A stretch of 64,000 nucleotides of DNA, taken from positions 62,001 through 126,000 of the forward strand of contig NZ_LT900024.1 of the NCBI RefSeq assembly GCF_900182925.1. Reading direction: 5' to 3'. Positions 48,301-58,209 of this stretch are shown piece by piece (positions within the stretch are counted from its first letter, which is position 1; each line of letters begins with the position of its first letter). Under the pieces are notes generated by a model that was not told the DNA's origin, did not search any database, and was given only the letters and a program-made list of their open reading frames with translations. A program made the translations under genes and the position numbers. The DNA comes from Psychrobacter sp. LV10R520-6. GTDB lineage: Bacteria > Pseudomonadota > Gammaproteobacteria > Pseudomonadales > Moraxellaceae.

Positions 48301-48408
48301 CATAGTCGCCACATTAGGCATAGTATCAAAGCTTGGTAGCATAGCCGGGTCAAGGGCTAGGTGGGAGTTGTGGTCACTGTCGGTCATGTTGTCGGTCATA
48401 AGGGTCAC
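45379..48408 (-). CDS. polA: DNA polymerase I
   Basis: 1009 aa, longer than the usual 920-930 because of an N-terminal extension of about 40 residues before PPFILVDGSYYLFRTYHALPP. The 5'-3' exonuclease domain (GDKDMAQLV, GIKGVPGIGKKTA), the 3'-5' exonuclease (FVIDTETTSVYWRQ) and the polymerase (RLSSTDPNLQNIPIRT, ADYSQIELRLMAHFSGD, RNAKAINFGLLYGMSAFG, LQVHDELVFEV) are complete. It fills gaps in repair and Okazaki fragment processing. A Gln/Asn-rich linker (ARQAETESQAQIAKSLQS) lies between the first two domains. The frame starts with GTG; an ATG at 48399 is equally possible. Confidence 0.97.
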   Translation of the reverse strand: MTLMTDNMTDSDHNSHLALDPAMLPSFDTMPNVATMDTSHVDKDKPPFILVDGSYYLFRTYHALPPMMTTQGQHTNAIRGTLNALLKVMRRYHPTHMAVCFDTKSPTFRHHLSTDYKAARPPMDIELAQQIPYLHRLVTALGIPLLRIEGAEADDIIGTLAHRAVAEGHHVVISTGDKDMAQLVNDCVILEDSFTGKITDSQGVVDKFGIKPDQMIDFLTLMGDSSDGIKGVPGIGKKTAKDLLNEYGNIKNMLQNVADIKGRGAKNLVEYADDIPLNAQLATIVTDLDIGQDWGDLKINTDPCAYIDELRDLYGELEFKNELASLDHPNHPANGQGTNDVAARQAETESQAQIAKSLQSTKIDNVKNSKHHDKAWHTILDVPAFDGLVEQLEAAPHFVIDTETTSVYWRQAELVGLSFAMQAHEAYYIPLTHSLEGDELTAKQLNRDTVLARLKPILENSNIGKIGQHLKYDAHILSHYDIDLVGDIHAPVDEDAAKKDSQQSKNNWAMDTMLASYVINAAITRHGMDDLARHYLQKQTITYEDVAGKGAKQVTFDQVAIDIASDYACEDADITYQLFDIFSKKLADDDNGLNNNAKLLHELEIPTAEILCQMEAHGILIKRSFLNELSKRFDEEIIALEQRAYEVAGEEFNVGSPKQLGEMLFDKLEVVGGKKTKSGQYSTGEAVLSKIDHPLADIVLEYRSLAKLKSTYTDALDAVADAKTDRVHTSYHQALTSTGRLSSTDPNLQNIPIRTATGRLIRQAFIAPEGRVILAADYSQIELRLMAHFSGDKNLTRAFNEGLDIHTATAAEVLGKTVDEVSATERRNAKAINFGLLYGMSAFGLAKQLQMSRGEAQDYIDMYFNRYPSVKEYMINTRASAYEKGYVETLLARKLYTPDINNSNRMVKQGAERAAINAPLQGSAADIIKLAMIAVDKVLPKSQAKMLLQVHDELVFEVDADKADEIAQLVTNAMQEVLSVTAKDKGWDVDFAVPLLVETDIGQNWDEAH

Positions 48409-48555
48409 TTATTAAGTATCAGATAAATTAGGTATAAGATAAAAAGTTGCCCTTATTATAACGATAAAATCAGCACGTGCCGAACTTCTCGATCGTGGCG
48501 ATGAGTATGTGCTAAAAAGGCAGCTTATAAACATCGGCTATGAACGAAGTCCATA

Positions 48556-48588
48556 AAAAGAGAACCCAGTGCTTACTGGATTCTCTTA
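48556..48588 (-). terminator. Terminator of ohr
   Basis: AAGAGAA-CCAGT and ACTGGATTCTCTT pair with one mismatch; it lies in the spacer between the ohr stop and the polA start, on the side expected for leftward ohr transcription. Confidence 0.75.
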
Positions 48589-48658
48589 GATAATATTTAG
48601 AGTTTCTATTTACTTCAACCATGCTACCTCGACGGTACCATTTTTTAACCGTGGCTTC

Positions 48659-49075
48659 TTATGATTTTACTTCTGAAGTCACTTCGACATCGATATTACC
48701 GTGAGTGGCTTTAGAGTAAGGGCAGACTTCATTGGCTTTTTCGACCAGTTTTTGGAACTCGTCAGCTGATAGATCTGTACTTTCAGCAATGATATGGAGT
48801 TTTACAGCGAGATTATAGTCGTGACCATCACCCTGTAATAAAGATACACTCGCTTCAGTGGTCGAACCGAAGCTGGCTTTTTCCATTTTTTTGACTACGG
48901 CTAGTGCCCCATCAAAGCAGGCAGCATAGCCCATAGCAAATAGTTGTTCTGGATTATTACCCTCTTCACCCGAACCTGGCGCTACCATATTAATCTTCAG
49001 GTCGCTGTCTTCGAGGCTGGCATTGCCTGTACGACCGCCAGTAACCGTTGCTTTAGTAGAATAGAGTGTTTTCAT
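48659..49075 (-). CDS. ohr: Organic hydroperoxide resistance protein
   Basis: 138 aa OsmC-fold protein. The two redox cysteines are C53 (GYAACFDGAL) and C118 (EVCPYSKATHGN). The N-terminus LYSTKATVTGGRTGNA is characteristic of Ohr rather than OsmC. It reduces fatty acid and other organic hydroperoxides using lipoylated proteins. OhrR, the usual MarR-type regulator, is not adjacent. Confidence 0.95.
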   Translation of the reverse strand: MKTLYSTKATVTGGRTGNASLEDSDLKINMVAPGSGEEGNNPEQLFAMGYAACFDGALAVVKKMEKASFGSTTEASVSLLQGDGHDYNLAVKLHIIAESTDLSADEFQKLVEKANEVCPYSKATHGNIDVEVTSEVKS

Positions 49076-49206
49076 GATATGTCCTTTTATATGAATTTTT
49101 ATAAATTATTTTAATAACTAACTTTTAAATAGCATACTTAGCATAACAAATCATGTGGCCAGTTCTATATAGTCGTAGTAAATGTATGATACGGATTTGT
49201 AAGTAA

Positions 49207-49398
49207 GCCTTACTAATTAATAATCGATACACTGGTATCAATTATGATAATGATATTTATGAAGCGGATTATATCGCCGATGGCACTACTAACCCTAACA
49301 CAGACAGTTTCCGCGGGGTGGTTGATTGTACCTTGGTGAATGATGTGGCAGCAGACTTCTTGGCAGAGCAGATAGCGGACAATTATACCAACCAGTAG
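49207..49398 (+). pseudogene. C-terminal gene remnant of unknown family
   Basis: An ATG-less open stretch of 63 codons ends in TAG at 49396-49398. It reads like protein (GINYDNDIYEADYIADG, then DSFRGVVDCTLVNDVAADFL) and is GC-richer than the surrounding spacer. I do not recognise the family. It lies in the 620-bp gap between ohr and prfC, where the rest (49399-49704) shows no gene. Confidence 0.4.
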
Positions 49399-49704
49399 CT
49401 ATAAAAGATATTATGGGTAACAACTAATAGTCGTTAAAGCCAGCTTCTTTTTAGGACTCATCGCATAAAAATAGAAGACCGTAAAAGACGACAACGCTGA
49501 GCAAAATTGTGACGTTATTGCCTTTTAGTCGCTGCCTATTAGCACCCTATTAAGTCTATATAACCTTTTGACACATACGAGCAAAAATAGCATCTTGACC
49601 ATAAATCCGCTACAATATGCACACTAAAATCTTTCATATCTACTGTTAAACCTTTTATTAAATCCTGCTATTTTCTTCCAAAATTTAACGATAAGTTATT
49701 GACT

Positions 49705-51327
49705 ATGAGCGCAGATACCAAACTTCCAACAGCCAAGCTCTCAGCAACCAAGCTCGCCCGTGAAGTTGCCAAACGCCGCACCTTTGCCATCATCTCGCAT
49801 CCCGATGCAGGTAAAACCACTATGACTGAAAAGTTATTGTTATGGGGTCAAGCCATTCAGGTCGTCGGTGAAGTCAAAGGTCGCAAGACTGACCGTCATG
49901 CCACCTCAGATTGGATGAGTATGGAGCAAGAGCGTGGTATCTCTATTACCACCTCAGTCATGCAGTTTCCGTATCAAGAGCATGTGGTCAATCTGCTTGA
50001 TACCCCTGGTCATGCTGACTTTAGTGAAGATACCTATCGCACATTAACCGCAGTGGATAGCGCGCTGATGATGGTTGATGGCGCAAAAGGCGTCGAGGAA
50101 CGTACCATCAAGCTGATGGAAGTGTGCCGGATGCGTGATACGCCGATTATATCATTTGTGAATAAATTGGATCGGCAGATTCGCGAACCGCTTGAACTGC
50201 TCAGTGAGATTGAGTCGGTACTGAAAATCAAATGTATCCCTTTGACTTGGCCGATTGGCATGGGTCAAGATTTCATTGGGGTCTATCATTTAACCGAAAA
50301 CAAGACGTACTTTTATCAAAAAGGTAATGGTGGTAAGACGATTATTGTCGAGACCCGCGATGGCTATGACTATCCTGATGTGCGTGAACGTTTGGGTGAG
50401 CTAATGTTTAATGCCTTTGAAGAGTCGCTTGAGCTAGTGCAAATGGCGCTAGAAGACTTCAGCGTTGAGGCGTTCTTGGCGGGCGAGATGACGCCGGTAT
50501 TGTTCGGAACGGCGTTAGGAAACTTCGGTGTCAACATGGTACTTGATACCCTTGTGAAATATGCGCCACCGCCAAAAGCTCATCCTGCGAACGAGCGGGA
50601 AATTGCCGCGACCGAAACTGACTTTACAGGATTTGTGTTTAAAATACAGGCCAATATGGATCCGCGTCACCGTGATCGTATTGCCTTCTTACGAGTATGC
50701 TCAGGCAAGTATGAGAAAGGCATGAAGATGAAGCATGTGCGTCTGGGTAAAGAGGTGCGTATTGCTGATGCTTTGACCTTTTTGGCCGGCGATCGTGAAG
50801 CGTTAGAAGAAGCCTATCCTGGTGATATCATTGGCTTGCATAACCACGGTACTATCTCTATTGGTGACAGTTTCACTGAGGGCGAGGAGCTAAATTTCAC
50901 CGGTATTCCGCATTTTGCCCCTGAATTATTTCGCCGCGTAGTGCTGAGAGATCCACTCAAATCTAAAGCCTTACAAAAAGGCCTGAAACAGTTGAGTGAA
51001 GAGGGTGCCACGCAGGTATTTATGCCGCAGATTAATAACGATTTAGTCTTAGGTGCAGTTGGGGTGTTACAGTTTGAAGTGGTGGCGCATCGTCTGAAAG
51101 AAGAGTACAAAGTTCAATGTACTTTTGAGCCGGTATCTATTGCCACGGTACGCTGGATTCATTGTGATGATGAAGTTGCTTTGGCGAAATTTAAACGTAA
51201 AGCCCATGATCAACTATCACTCGATGGCGGTGGTTATTTGACTTATCTTGCACCTTCAAGAGTTAACCTGCAACTCATGCAAGAGCGCTATCCGGAAGTT
51301 ACTTTTAGTAATACCCGCGAGCATTAA
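49705..51327 (+). CDS. prfC: Peptide chain release factor 3
   Basis: 540 aa from the ATG at 49705 (an in-frame TTG two codons earlier is less likely). Translational GTPase motifs: G1 [16 protein letters not shown]2 in [13 protein letters not shown]3 [15 protein letters not shown]4 NKLDR. RF3 releases RF1/RF2 from the ribosome after termination. C-terminal domains III-IV are complete ([31 protein letters not shown]). A terminator follows at 51385-51412. Confidence 0.97.
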   Translation: MSADTKLPTAKLSATKLAREVAKRRTFAIISHPDAGKTTMTEKLLLWGQAIQVVGEVKGRKTDRHATSDWMSMEQERGISITTSVMQFPYQEHVVNLLDTPGHADFSEDTYRTLTAVDSALMMVDGAKGVEERTIKLMEVCRMRDTPIISFVNKLDRQIREPLELLSEIESVLKIKCIPLTWPIGMGQDFIGVYHLTENKTYFYQKGNGGKTIIVETRDGYDYPDVRERLGELMFNAFEESLELVQMALEDFSVEAFLAGEMTPVLFGTALGNFGVNMVLDTLVKYAPPPKAHPANEREIAATETDFTGFVFKIQANMDPRHRDRIAFLRVCSGKYEKGMKMKHVRLGKEVRIADALTFLAGDREALEEAYPGDIIGLHNHGTISIGDSFTEGEELNFTGIPHFAPELFRRVVLRDPLKSKALQKGLKQLSEEGATQVFMPQINNDLVLGAVGVLQFEVVAHRLKEEYKVQCTFEPVSIATVRWIHCDDEVALAKFKRKAHDQLSLDGGGYLTYLAPSRVNLQLMQERYPEVTFSNTREH

Positions 51328-51384
51328 AACCAAGAACCTGTTTTTCTCCTAGTATCACCTTAGTACTTACTTACTATCAACTTT

Positions 51385-51413
51385 AAAAGACACGCTAAAC
51401 GTGTCTTTTTTAT
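51385..51413 (+). terminator. Terminator of prfC
   Basis: AAAAGACACG pairs with CGTGTCTTTT around CTAAA, followed by T residues. Confidence 0.88.
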
Positions 51414-51568
51414 TGTCTATCGATTGTTTATTTTGTAAATATCACTTTAAAGTTACTTTTTTAGAAGTAGCAACCCCTCAAAAACACAAACAGTGTTCCA
51501 ACAATATACCGGAGTGGTTACGGTAGACTATTAGGAATGATATCTATAACAAGTGCCGTCTATAACAA

Positions 51569-52483
51569 ATGTCATCAAATTATCAAAGAGGATATATACC
51601 AATAACGACTCAATCTGCTACCACTAAGCCGTCCGTGGCTCAGCAATTAACGATTAAGCCCAGTCTTCTGCGCCTAATGACTATGTGGGGTGGGTTGGGT
51701 AGGTTAAGTAAGTTGGGCAATGGAGTACTACTTGGCGCAATAAGCTTATCAGCGAGTGCGAGCACTCTTATAAGCAGTAGCGACTATCTCGATTATGAGC
51801 TCCCCAAAACAGTACAAGACAATTGTAGTGAGCACCAGAATTGTCCAGAGATTGAGGTCAAGTATCTTAAAACCAATCATCACTGGATAAATGACATTAC
51901 TAACAAACGTATAAATAACCTAGTTGTTAATAGTAAACCTAGTGAGTCTTCACCTATTACTGTCAAAAATAGTGGAAATTCGAAAGTTATTAAAGCGGCT
52001 ATTGATGAATTTGTAGCATCGCAATTTTCAGACTTACCTGATGACAGTGTTTTTGTTTATAGCTTGATGGTCACGCCTGACTATTTAGGCCATGTAGATA
52101 GCTTTGAGTTGTTCGAAGTTAATTCTTATGTCTTTACAGGGGGCGCTCATGGCATGCCTTATAGCGAATATTTAATCTTTGATCCCAGTACTAAAAAGCA
52201 AGTACGACTAGAGGATATGCTCCAGAAAGGTAAAAAATCAGACTTTGAGGCGCTAGCTTACGATGCCTATAAAACGTGGGTTAAAACGGTTGATCAGGAT
52301 GTTAGTAGCTACGAGAAAAACTGGCCATTTATTTCAAATGATAACGTTACGTTGACTGATAAGGGTATTGATATTCGCTATCAGCATTATTCTATCGGCC
52401 CCTACGCTTACGGTATGCCAATCCTCAGCATCCCTTATGATAAGCTACGCAGAATAATCAAACCCCATTTTTCCCCCAAGTAA
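51569..52483 (+). CDS. Exported RsiV/DUF3298-family protein
   Basis: 304 aa from the first ATG; a start at 51677 (MTMWGGLGRLSKLGNG) would give a more ordinary signal sequence. A hydrophobic stretch (GVLLGAISLSASAS) acts as export signal. The C-terminal part has the DUF3298 pattern YVFTGGAHGMPYSEYLIFD and VRLEDMLQKG, ending in GPYAYGMPILSIPYDKL. The fold is that of the lysozyme-sensing anti-sigma factor RsiV, but no membrane-spanning anti-sigma part or sigma factor gene is present. It probably has a periplasmic, cell-wall-related role. Confidence 0.8.
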   Translation: MSSNYQRGYIPITTQSATTKPSVAQQLTIKPSLLRLMTMWGGLGRLSKLGNGVLLGAISLSASASTLISSSDYLDYELPKTVQDNCSEHQNCPEIEVKYLKTNHHWINDITNKRINNLVVNSKPSESSPITVKNSGNSKVIKAAIDEFVASQFSDLPDDSVFVYSLMVTPDYLGHVDSFELFEVNSYVFTGGAHGMPYSEYLIFDPSTKKQVRLEDMLQKGKKSDFEALAYDAYKTWVKTVDQDVSSYEKNWPFISNDNVTLTDKGIDIRYQHYSIGPYAYGMPILSIPYDKLRRIIKPHFSPK

Positions 52484-52678
52484 ACATACAGCAACAGCGA
52501 TGGTCTTATACTAGGTTGTAAAGCTGCTAAAACAAAATAAAAAAGTTGATTTATCTGATGCCTTGGACAACAAGATTTTGAATAGCAAGGTAATGACTAA
52601 TCAAAAAGATATATAATTACTTGACAATAATAATGGATCAAACATTGAATAATGAACTAAATAACAAGGAGCAATAGT

Positions 52679-53884
52679 ATGGCGAGCAACTTAGAGGATA
52701 AAAATATGACCAAAGCAGACACGGTATTAGAAGCAGAAGAAGTAAATACTTGGCATCTTAATGCCTTAACCGAAGCGCTTGGTGATTTAACATTAAACGT
52801 CAGTGATAGCCTGTCAGTTGGGCGTGGTAGTGATAATAATGTGGTGCTGGGCAGTAAGCAAGTATCGCGTAATCATGCGCTGCTTAGCGTGCTAAATGGT
52901 AAGTTGTATGTTAAAGATTTGGACTCATCGAACGGTACGTTTATTAATGACACCCGTATTGAAGGCAATCAGTCTAAACACCTTCAAGCGGATGATACCC
53001 TTGGTTTTGCCAGCTTTTCTTTTCAAGTTATGAAGCCAATAGCGGCGAAAGTAACCAGTACAGATACCCCAGATGTTGAAGCAAAACCTGTGCCTGTAGT
53101 TGATGAACAAGTGGCTGGTACTGATGAGGCAGATTCTTCAGCAGCGCCAGTAGCTGATTTAGAAACAACAGACGCTCAGCCTGCGGTTGCTTCACCAGCA
53201 GAACCAGTTGTTGCAGAGGAAACGGCTGTTGCCAGTACTGAGGCGGATAATATATCGAGTGTAGATAATGTAGCAAGCGCAAGTAAGACAGATGATCCAG
53301 TGGTAAAAGAGACGATAATTGAAGAAGTGTTGTCTTCTACTGCGATTTCATCTCCTACTACGGAAAGTACGGACGCGCCAGTCGCCGACGTGGTAGACCC
53401 TGTACCTTCATTAACTTCATCGCCAAGTATGGCTTATGAGCAGGAGACTGTGATGTCCAACGATACTTCTAACGAGGCACTAAATAAAACGCCACTAAAT
53501 AATGAATCGGTAAACAGGGAGCCAGTAGCAAGCGAACCATTAGCGACAGAGCCAACGGTTCATCAAGAACCGACTACGCGACAAAAGTCAGTAGTCAGTC
53601 CAGAACATGATAAAACCACCAAGACCGAGTTACAAGAAGAAGCCGACCCCGATGTGCTACGCGCCAAACAAGCGGCCACTGCGCAATTCTCAGGAACGGC
53701 TAATTTAGGCCAGTCTCGTGATCTTGGTACTAAAGGCAATAATGCCATGGATCAGGCAATTAATAATCCCGCTAATGACGGATATGTAGAGAAAAAACCC
53801 AGTGGCGGTTGGTTTATTTGGGTATTTATTGCCATCATTATTATTGGATTGGCCCTATGGCTGTTCAACATGGGCGGTGCGTAA
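52679..53884 (+). CDS. FHA-domain protein with a disordered linker and C-terminal membrane anchor
   Basis: 401 aa with AAGGAGC before the ATG. Residues 35-115 are an FHA domain: SVGRGSDNNVVLG, SRNHALLS and LDSSNGTFINDTRI carry the phosphothreonine-binding Arg, Ser and Asn. Residues 120-360 are Ala/Val/Thr/Glu/Pro-rich low complexity. A single helix (WFIWVFIAIIIIGLALWLF) ends the protein, so it is anchored with its FHA domain in the cytoplasm. FHA domains bind phosphothreonine partners; no Ser/Thr kinase gene is seen in the window. No operon partner is evident. Confidence 0.87.
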   Translation: MASNLEDKNMTKADTVLEAEEVNTWHLNALTEALGDLTLNVSDSLSVGRGSDNNVVLGSKQVSRNHALLSVLNGKLYVKDLDSSNGTFINDTRIEGNQSKHLQADDTLGFASFSFQVMKPIAAKVTSTDTPDVEAKPVPVVDEQVAGTDEADSSAAPVADLETTDAQPAVASPAEPVVAEETAVASTEADNISSVDNVASASKTDDPVVKETIIEEVLSSTAISSPTTESTDAPVADVVDPVPSLTSSPSMAYEQETVMSNDTSNEALNKTPLNNESVNREPVASEPLATEPTVHQEPTTRQKSVVSPEHDKTTKTELQEEADPDVLRAKQAATAQFSGTANLGQSRDLGTKGNNAMDQAINNPANDGYVEKKPSGGWFIWVFIAIIIIGLALWLFNMGGA

Positions 53885-54180
53885 TTGATAGCTTAGATCT
53901 ACCGCTCACCCTAAAATTTTCTACCAGCTTATAAATGTTGATTTATAAGCTGTCAGTATATTGATTCGCAAACTGTTCAGTTCGCCTAAACAGTAACAAC
54001 ATCAGTCAGTTTTGTTATACTGTCGAGCTAGATTTTAGCCCCATCAGAGCTGTGGATGTCCGCTATTTATAGCATGCTATATTTACCAGAATATCAATGC
54101 ATGTTGTAACTCTATTGTTTGTGATTCCTGTTTTTACCACTCTCATCTTTTGCCAATATTGTGCTAAGAGACTATTTACT

Positions 54181-55677
54181 ATGATAACTTTTGAAGAATA
54201 TCAAGCCTTTAAAAATCGTGGCTTTAGCCACGCGCCACTGGTTAAAAAACGTTTAATGGATGCTCAGACTCCGGTATCTGTGTTTTCTAAAGTACGAGAC
54301 CTAAGTGGCTCAGCGTACTTATTTGAGTCAGTGGTAGGTGGTGAGCGTTGGGCACGATATTCGATGATCGGCTTAGGTAGTGATCTTATTTTGCAATATG
54401 CAGATGGTAACATGACGATCAAAAAAGACGATCATATTGATATCAACGCAGTTGATGAGCCGTTTGACTACATTCGTAAGCTGATGGCAGGCTATAAGAT
54501 GCCAACATCAGATGACGTCGAAGCATTACCCAGTTTTAGTGGTGGGCTAGTAGGCTATTTTGGCTATGATATGGTACGTGTTATCGAGCCTAGTGTTGGC
54601 TTATCTGACGCGCCCAATCCAATGTCATTGCCTGATATGTGGTTAATGCTATCGATGAGTGTGATCGTTTTTGATAATCTAGAAAATACTTTATCGATTA
54701 TTGTCTATGCCGATTGTAATGACGAAGAGGGTTATGGTGCTGCTATTCGTGAGCTTGAAAAGATCGAAGACAAGCTCGCCGAAATGCCAAATTTAAGCGC
54801 GCCGATTATGCCAACCCCGAAGTTTGTATCGCAGACGGGACAAGAAAAATACTGTGCCGATGTCAATAAAATTAAAGACTACATTTTGGCAGGAGACGTA
54901 ATGCAGGTTGTGCCTGCGCAGCGTTTGACTGCGGATTATAAGGGTGACTCCCTTGCCGTATATCGCGCCCTGCGGTTTTTAAACCCGTCGCCATATCTAT
55001 TTTTAGTCCACGGGTATACTCTTGATGATCATAAGCGCTTCGATATTATTGGGGCTTCTCCTGAGATATTGTCACGTATTGAAAATGGCAAAGTGACGGT
55101 CCGTCCATTAGCAGGAACGCGTAAACGTGGCCAAGACGAAGCCGAAGACTTAGCGCTTGAAAAAGAGCTACTCAGCGATAAAAAAGAAATTGCCGAACAT
55201 TTAATGCTGATTGATTTAGGGCGTAATGATATTGGCCGTGTCTGTGAATATGGCAGCGTCAAAGTTACGGAAAAAATGTTCATTGAGCGCTACTCGCAAG
55301 TGATGCATATTGCTTCTAATGTCGAAGGTACCATATTACCCGATAAAGACGCGCTTGATGTGTTTTGTGCAACCTTTCCGGCAGGTACGCTCTCAGGAGC
55401 ACCCAAAATCCGCGCAATGCAAATTATTGATGAGGTTGAACCAGTACGACGTACGGTATTTGGTGGTTCAGTCGGTTATCTAGGCTGGCATGGTAATATG
55501 GACACCGCTATTGCCATTCGAACCGCAGTCATGCGCCGAGGTAAGATACATATTCAAGCGGGTGCTGGTGTGGTCGCTGATTCGGTTCCAGAAGCGGAAT
55601 GGGAGGAGACCAATAAAAAAGCTTTGGCCTTGGTTAAAGCGGTAAAAATGGCTTGCGATGGACTGCGGATTCGCTAA
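54181..55677 (+). CDS. trpE: Anthranilate synthase component I
   Basis: 498 aa from MITFEEYQAFKNRGFSHAPL; an upstream in-frame ATG at 54097 would add a hydrophobic leader not expected in TrpE. Chorismate-binding motifs are GDVMQVVPAQR, GASPEIL, RPLAGTRKRG, LIDLGRNDIGRV, FPAGTLSGAPKIRAM and GGSVGYLGW. It makes anthranilate from chorismate with TrpG, which is not in this window. The tryptophan-binding site (LSGSAYLFESVVGGERWARYS) is present, so feedback inhibition is expected. No trp leader peptide was found. Confidence 0.96.
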   Translation: MITFEEYQAFKNRGFSHAPLVKKRLMDAQTPVSVFSKVRDLSGSAYLFESVVGGERWARYSMIGLGSDLILQYADGNMTIKKDDHIDINAVDEPFDYIRKLMAGYKMPTSDDVEALPSFSGGLVGYFGYDMVRVIEPSVGLSDAPNPMSLPDMWLMLSMSVIVFDNLENTLSIIVYADCNDEEGYGAAIRELEKIEDKLAEMPNLSAPIMPTPKFVSQTGQEKYCADVNKIKDYILAGDVMQVVPAQRLTADYKGDSLAVYRALRFLNPSPYLFLVHGYTLDDHKRFDIIGASPEILSRIENGKVTVRPLAGTRKRGQDEAEDLALEKELLSDKKEIAEHLMLIDLGRNDIGRVCEYGSVKVTEKMFIERYSQVMHIASNVEGTILPDKDALDVFCATFPAGTLSGAPKIRAMQIIDEVEPVRRTVFGGSVGYLGWHGNMDTAIAIRTAVMRRGKIHIQAGAGVVADSVPEAEWEETNKKALALVKAVKMACDGLRIR

Positions 55678-55858
55678 TAAATATTTGCTTTATGAATGAT
55701 AGGCAGACGCTGCTAGAAATAGCAGTGTCTGATGCTTATAAAAATAGTAGCATAATCAAACATTTAAAATTATTTATCAAAAATAATGCGAAAATATAGA
55801 AATAGGGGTTGTGTTATACAATATATTTGATAGAATACACCCCACTTTGAGAGAACAA

Positions 55859-55934
55859 GCCGACTTAGCTCAGTTGGTAGAGCAACGCACTTGTAATGCG
55901 TAGGTCGCCAGTTCGAACCCGGCAGTCGGCACCA
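55859..55934 (+). tRNA. tRNA-Thr (anticodon TGT)
   Basis: 76 nt with encoded CCA. Acceptor GCCGACT pairs with AGTCGGC; the anticodon stem ACGCA/TGCGT encloses CTTGTAA, anticodon TGT. It is first in a four-tRNA cluster upstream of tuf, like thrU-tyrU-glyT-thrT-tufB of E. coli. Confidence 0.96.
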
Positions 55935-56017
55935 TTTCTTTCAAAGTAGCTTTTTTTAGAATTACTTTAATTTGAATTTATTTTGATTAAAAGTGACTTT
56001 TATAAAAAGCAACCTAA

Positions 56018-56101
56018 GGTGGGATTGGGGAGCGGTCAAACCCAACAGACTGTAAATCTGTCGCGAAAGCTTCGAAGGTTCGAATCCTTCTCCCACCACC
56101 A
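56018..56101 (+). tRNA. tRNA-Tyr (anticodon GTA)
   Basis: 84 nt with a long variable arm and encoded CCA. Acceptor GGTGGGA pairs with TCCCACC; the anticodon loop CTGTAAA gives GTA. Confidence 0.96.
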
Positions 56102-56198
56102 TATTTTTCTAAAGTTTGTCATAGCGCCAAGCATACTCTAAACCAAAACAGCTACTGGTTTGACACCAAGACTGTTTTTGGTTAAATATAGAGTTAAT

Positions 56199-56272
56199 GC
56201 GGGTGTGGTATAATGGTAACACCTTAGCCTTCCAAGCTAATGACGCGGGTTCGATTCCCGCCACCCGCTCCA
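56199..56272 (+). tRNA. tRNA-Gly (anticodon TCC)
   Basis: 74 nt with encoded CCA. Acceptor GCGGGTG pairs with CACCCGC; the stem TTAGC/GCTAA encloses CTTCCAA, anticodon TCC. Confidence 0.96.
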
Positions 56273-56399
56273 TACATGTGGCATCAATCGCAAATGGTAG
56301 CTTTAAATAGCGACGAATAATTCATCATGACAGTCAGCTGATATAGCTTATACTGCTTCGTGATATTTTTTAGTATAACCTACTGGTTGTCTAAAATAC

Positions 56400-56474
<75 letters not shown>

Positions 56475-56860
56475 TTTATTATTCAAGTTTGCGTGGTCGA
56501 TGTACGATTTAGGCATGATATGAAGAAGCGGGCTATAACCATATCAATCTTATATAACACCGTTATAAACTTTTGGCCGATATTGAAAAAAATTCAGCAG
56601 ACTCGGTAAGTAATGATTCAAAGGTGACACTGAGGTGTTGCCTTTTAGTGCTGCCAGTATATTAATTGCTATGTAATACTCTTGTTTTACATACCAAACA
56701 GATTGAAAAAATTAGCATAGTGCCCATATAGAGTAGTTAAATAGACTAATAGATAATATTCAGTAGATAAGCCATAGCGTCAACGGTTTGATGGTTTTAA
56801 CTCTGTCATAAGCCGTCAAACAGCTATTCATTATGATTCACCAATAAAGAGGAATACCCC
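56475..56860 (+). other. Spacer between the tRNA cluster and tuf
   Basis: 386 bp with no gene. It is much longer than the short thrT-tufB spacer of E. coli, so tuf may have its own promoter here. A GAGG ribosome site lies at 56849-56852. Confidence 0.45.
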
Positions 56861-58051
56861 ATGGCAAAGGCCAAGTTTGAACGCAACAAGCCACACGTCA
56901 ACGTCGGTACTATTGGACACGTTGACCATGGTAAAACCACCCTTACTGCTGCTATCGCAACAGTAGCCGCTAAAACCTCAGGTGGCGAAGCCAAAGACTA
57001 CGCGTCTATTGACTCAGCCCCTGAAGAAAAAGCACGTGGCATCACCATCAACACCAGTCACGTAGAATATGACACCGAAGCCCGTCATTATGCTCACGTT
57101 GATTGCCCAGGTCACGCCGATTATGTTAAAAACATGATCACTGGTGCCGCCCAAATGGACGGCGCAATCCTAGTCGTATCAGCGACTGACGGCCCTATGC
57201 CACAAACCCGTGAGCACATTTTGCTTTCACGTCAGGTTGGCGTACCGTACATCGTCGTATTCATGAACAAATGCGACATGGTTGATGACGAAGAATTGCT
57301 TGAGCTAGTAGAAATGGAAGTTCGCGAACTTCTTAGTGACTACGACTTCCCAGGTGATGACACCCCAATCGTTAAAGGGTCTGCTACCGAAGCCCTAAAA
57401 GGCAGCGAAGGTCCATACGGCGCACCTGCTATTGTTGAACTACTAAACATTTTAGACACCTACATCCCAGAGCCTGAGCGTGACGTCGACAAAGCATTCT
57501 TAATGCCAATCGAAGACGTCTTCTCAATCTCAGGTCGTGGTACCGTTGTTACTGGCCGTGTTGAATCAGGCATTGTTAAAATCGGTGACGAGATTGAAAT
57601 CGTCGGTATCAAAAACACCCAAAAGACGACTTGTACTGGTGTAGAGATGTTCCGTAAACTGCTTGACGAAGGTCGTGCAGGCGAAAACTGTGGCGTATTG
57701 CTACGTGGTACTAAACGTGAAGACGTACAGCGCGGACAAGTATTGGCCAAACCAGGTTCAATCACCCCGCATACCAAGTTTGATGCTGAAGTATACGTAC
57801 TAAGCAAAGAAGAAGGTGGTCGTCATACCCCATTCCTAAACGGCTATCGTCCCCAGTTCTACTTCCGTACCACTGACGTAACTGGCGCAATCCAATTACA
57901 AGACGGTACTGAAATGGTCATGCCTGGTGATAACGTTGAGATGGGCGTAGAGCTTATCCACCCAATCGCTATGGACAAAGGTCTTCGCTTCGCTATTCGT
58001 GAAGGCGGCCGTACGGTAGGCGCTGGTGTTGTTGCTACTGTTAAGGACTAA
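56861..58051 (+). CDS. tuf: Elongation factor Tu
   Basis: 396 aa, highly conserved. GTPase motifs are [40 protein letters not shown] and NKCDMVD. It delivers aminoacyl-tRNA to the ribosome; its exchange factor Ts is encoded at 6250. The position after four tRNA genes marks it as the tufB-type copy; a second tuf copy elsewhere is likely but not visible. Confidence 0.98.
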   Translation: MAKAKFERNKPHVNVGTIGHVDHGKTTLTAAIATVAAKTSGGEAKDYASIDSAPEEKARGITINTSHVEYDTEARHYAHVDCPGHADYVKNMITGAAQMDGAILVVSATDGPMPQTREHILLSRQVGVPYIVVFMNKCDMVDDEELLELVEMEVRELLSDYDFPGDDTPIVKGSATEALKGSEGPYGAPAIVELLNILDTYIPEPERDVDKAFLMPIEDVFSISGRGTVVTGRVESGIVKIGDEIEIVGIKNTQKTTCTGVEMFRKLLDEGRAGENCGVLLRGTKREDVQRGQVLAKPGSITPHTKFDAEVYVLSKEEGGRHTPFLNGYRPQFYFRTTDVTGAIQLQDGTEMVMPGDNVEMGVELIHPIAMDKGLRFAIREGGRTVGAGVVATVKD

Positions 58052-58090
58052 TACTTAGTTACTGATTTCAGTACTTAAGTGTTTGACTAA

Positions 58091-58127
58091 AAAGCTGCTC
58101 TCTTAATCGAGGGTGGCTTTTTTTATG
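58091..58127 (+). terminator. Terminator of tuf
   Basis: AAAAAGC-TGCTCTC pairs with GAGGGTGGCTTTTTT, with wobble pairs, around TTAATC, followed by T residues. Confidence 0.82.
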
Positions 58128-58209
58128 GAAGAGGGTAAGCGTTAGGGTGGTAATATTACTTATTAATGAAAAATGAGCTTTATTTAAAAAGAAAAATAAA
58201 GGAAGGATA

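Noticed and set aside
49699..49704. TTG start for prfC two codons upstream of the ATG
   Set aside because: The ATG at 49705 is closer to the usual N-terminus and TTG gains no ribosome site.
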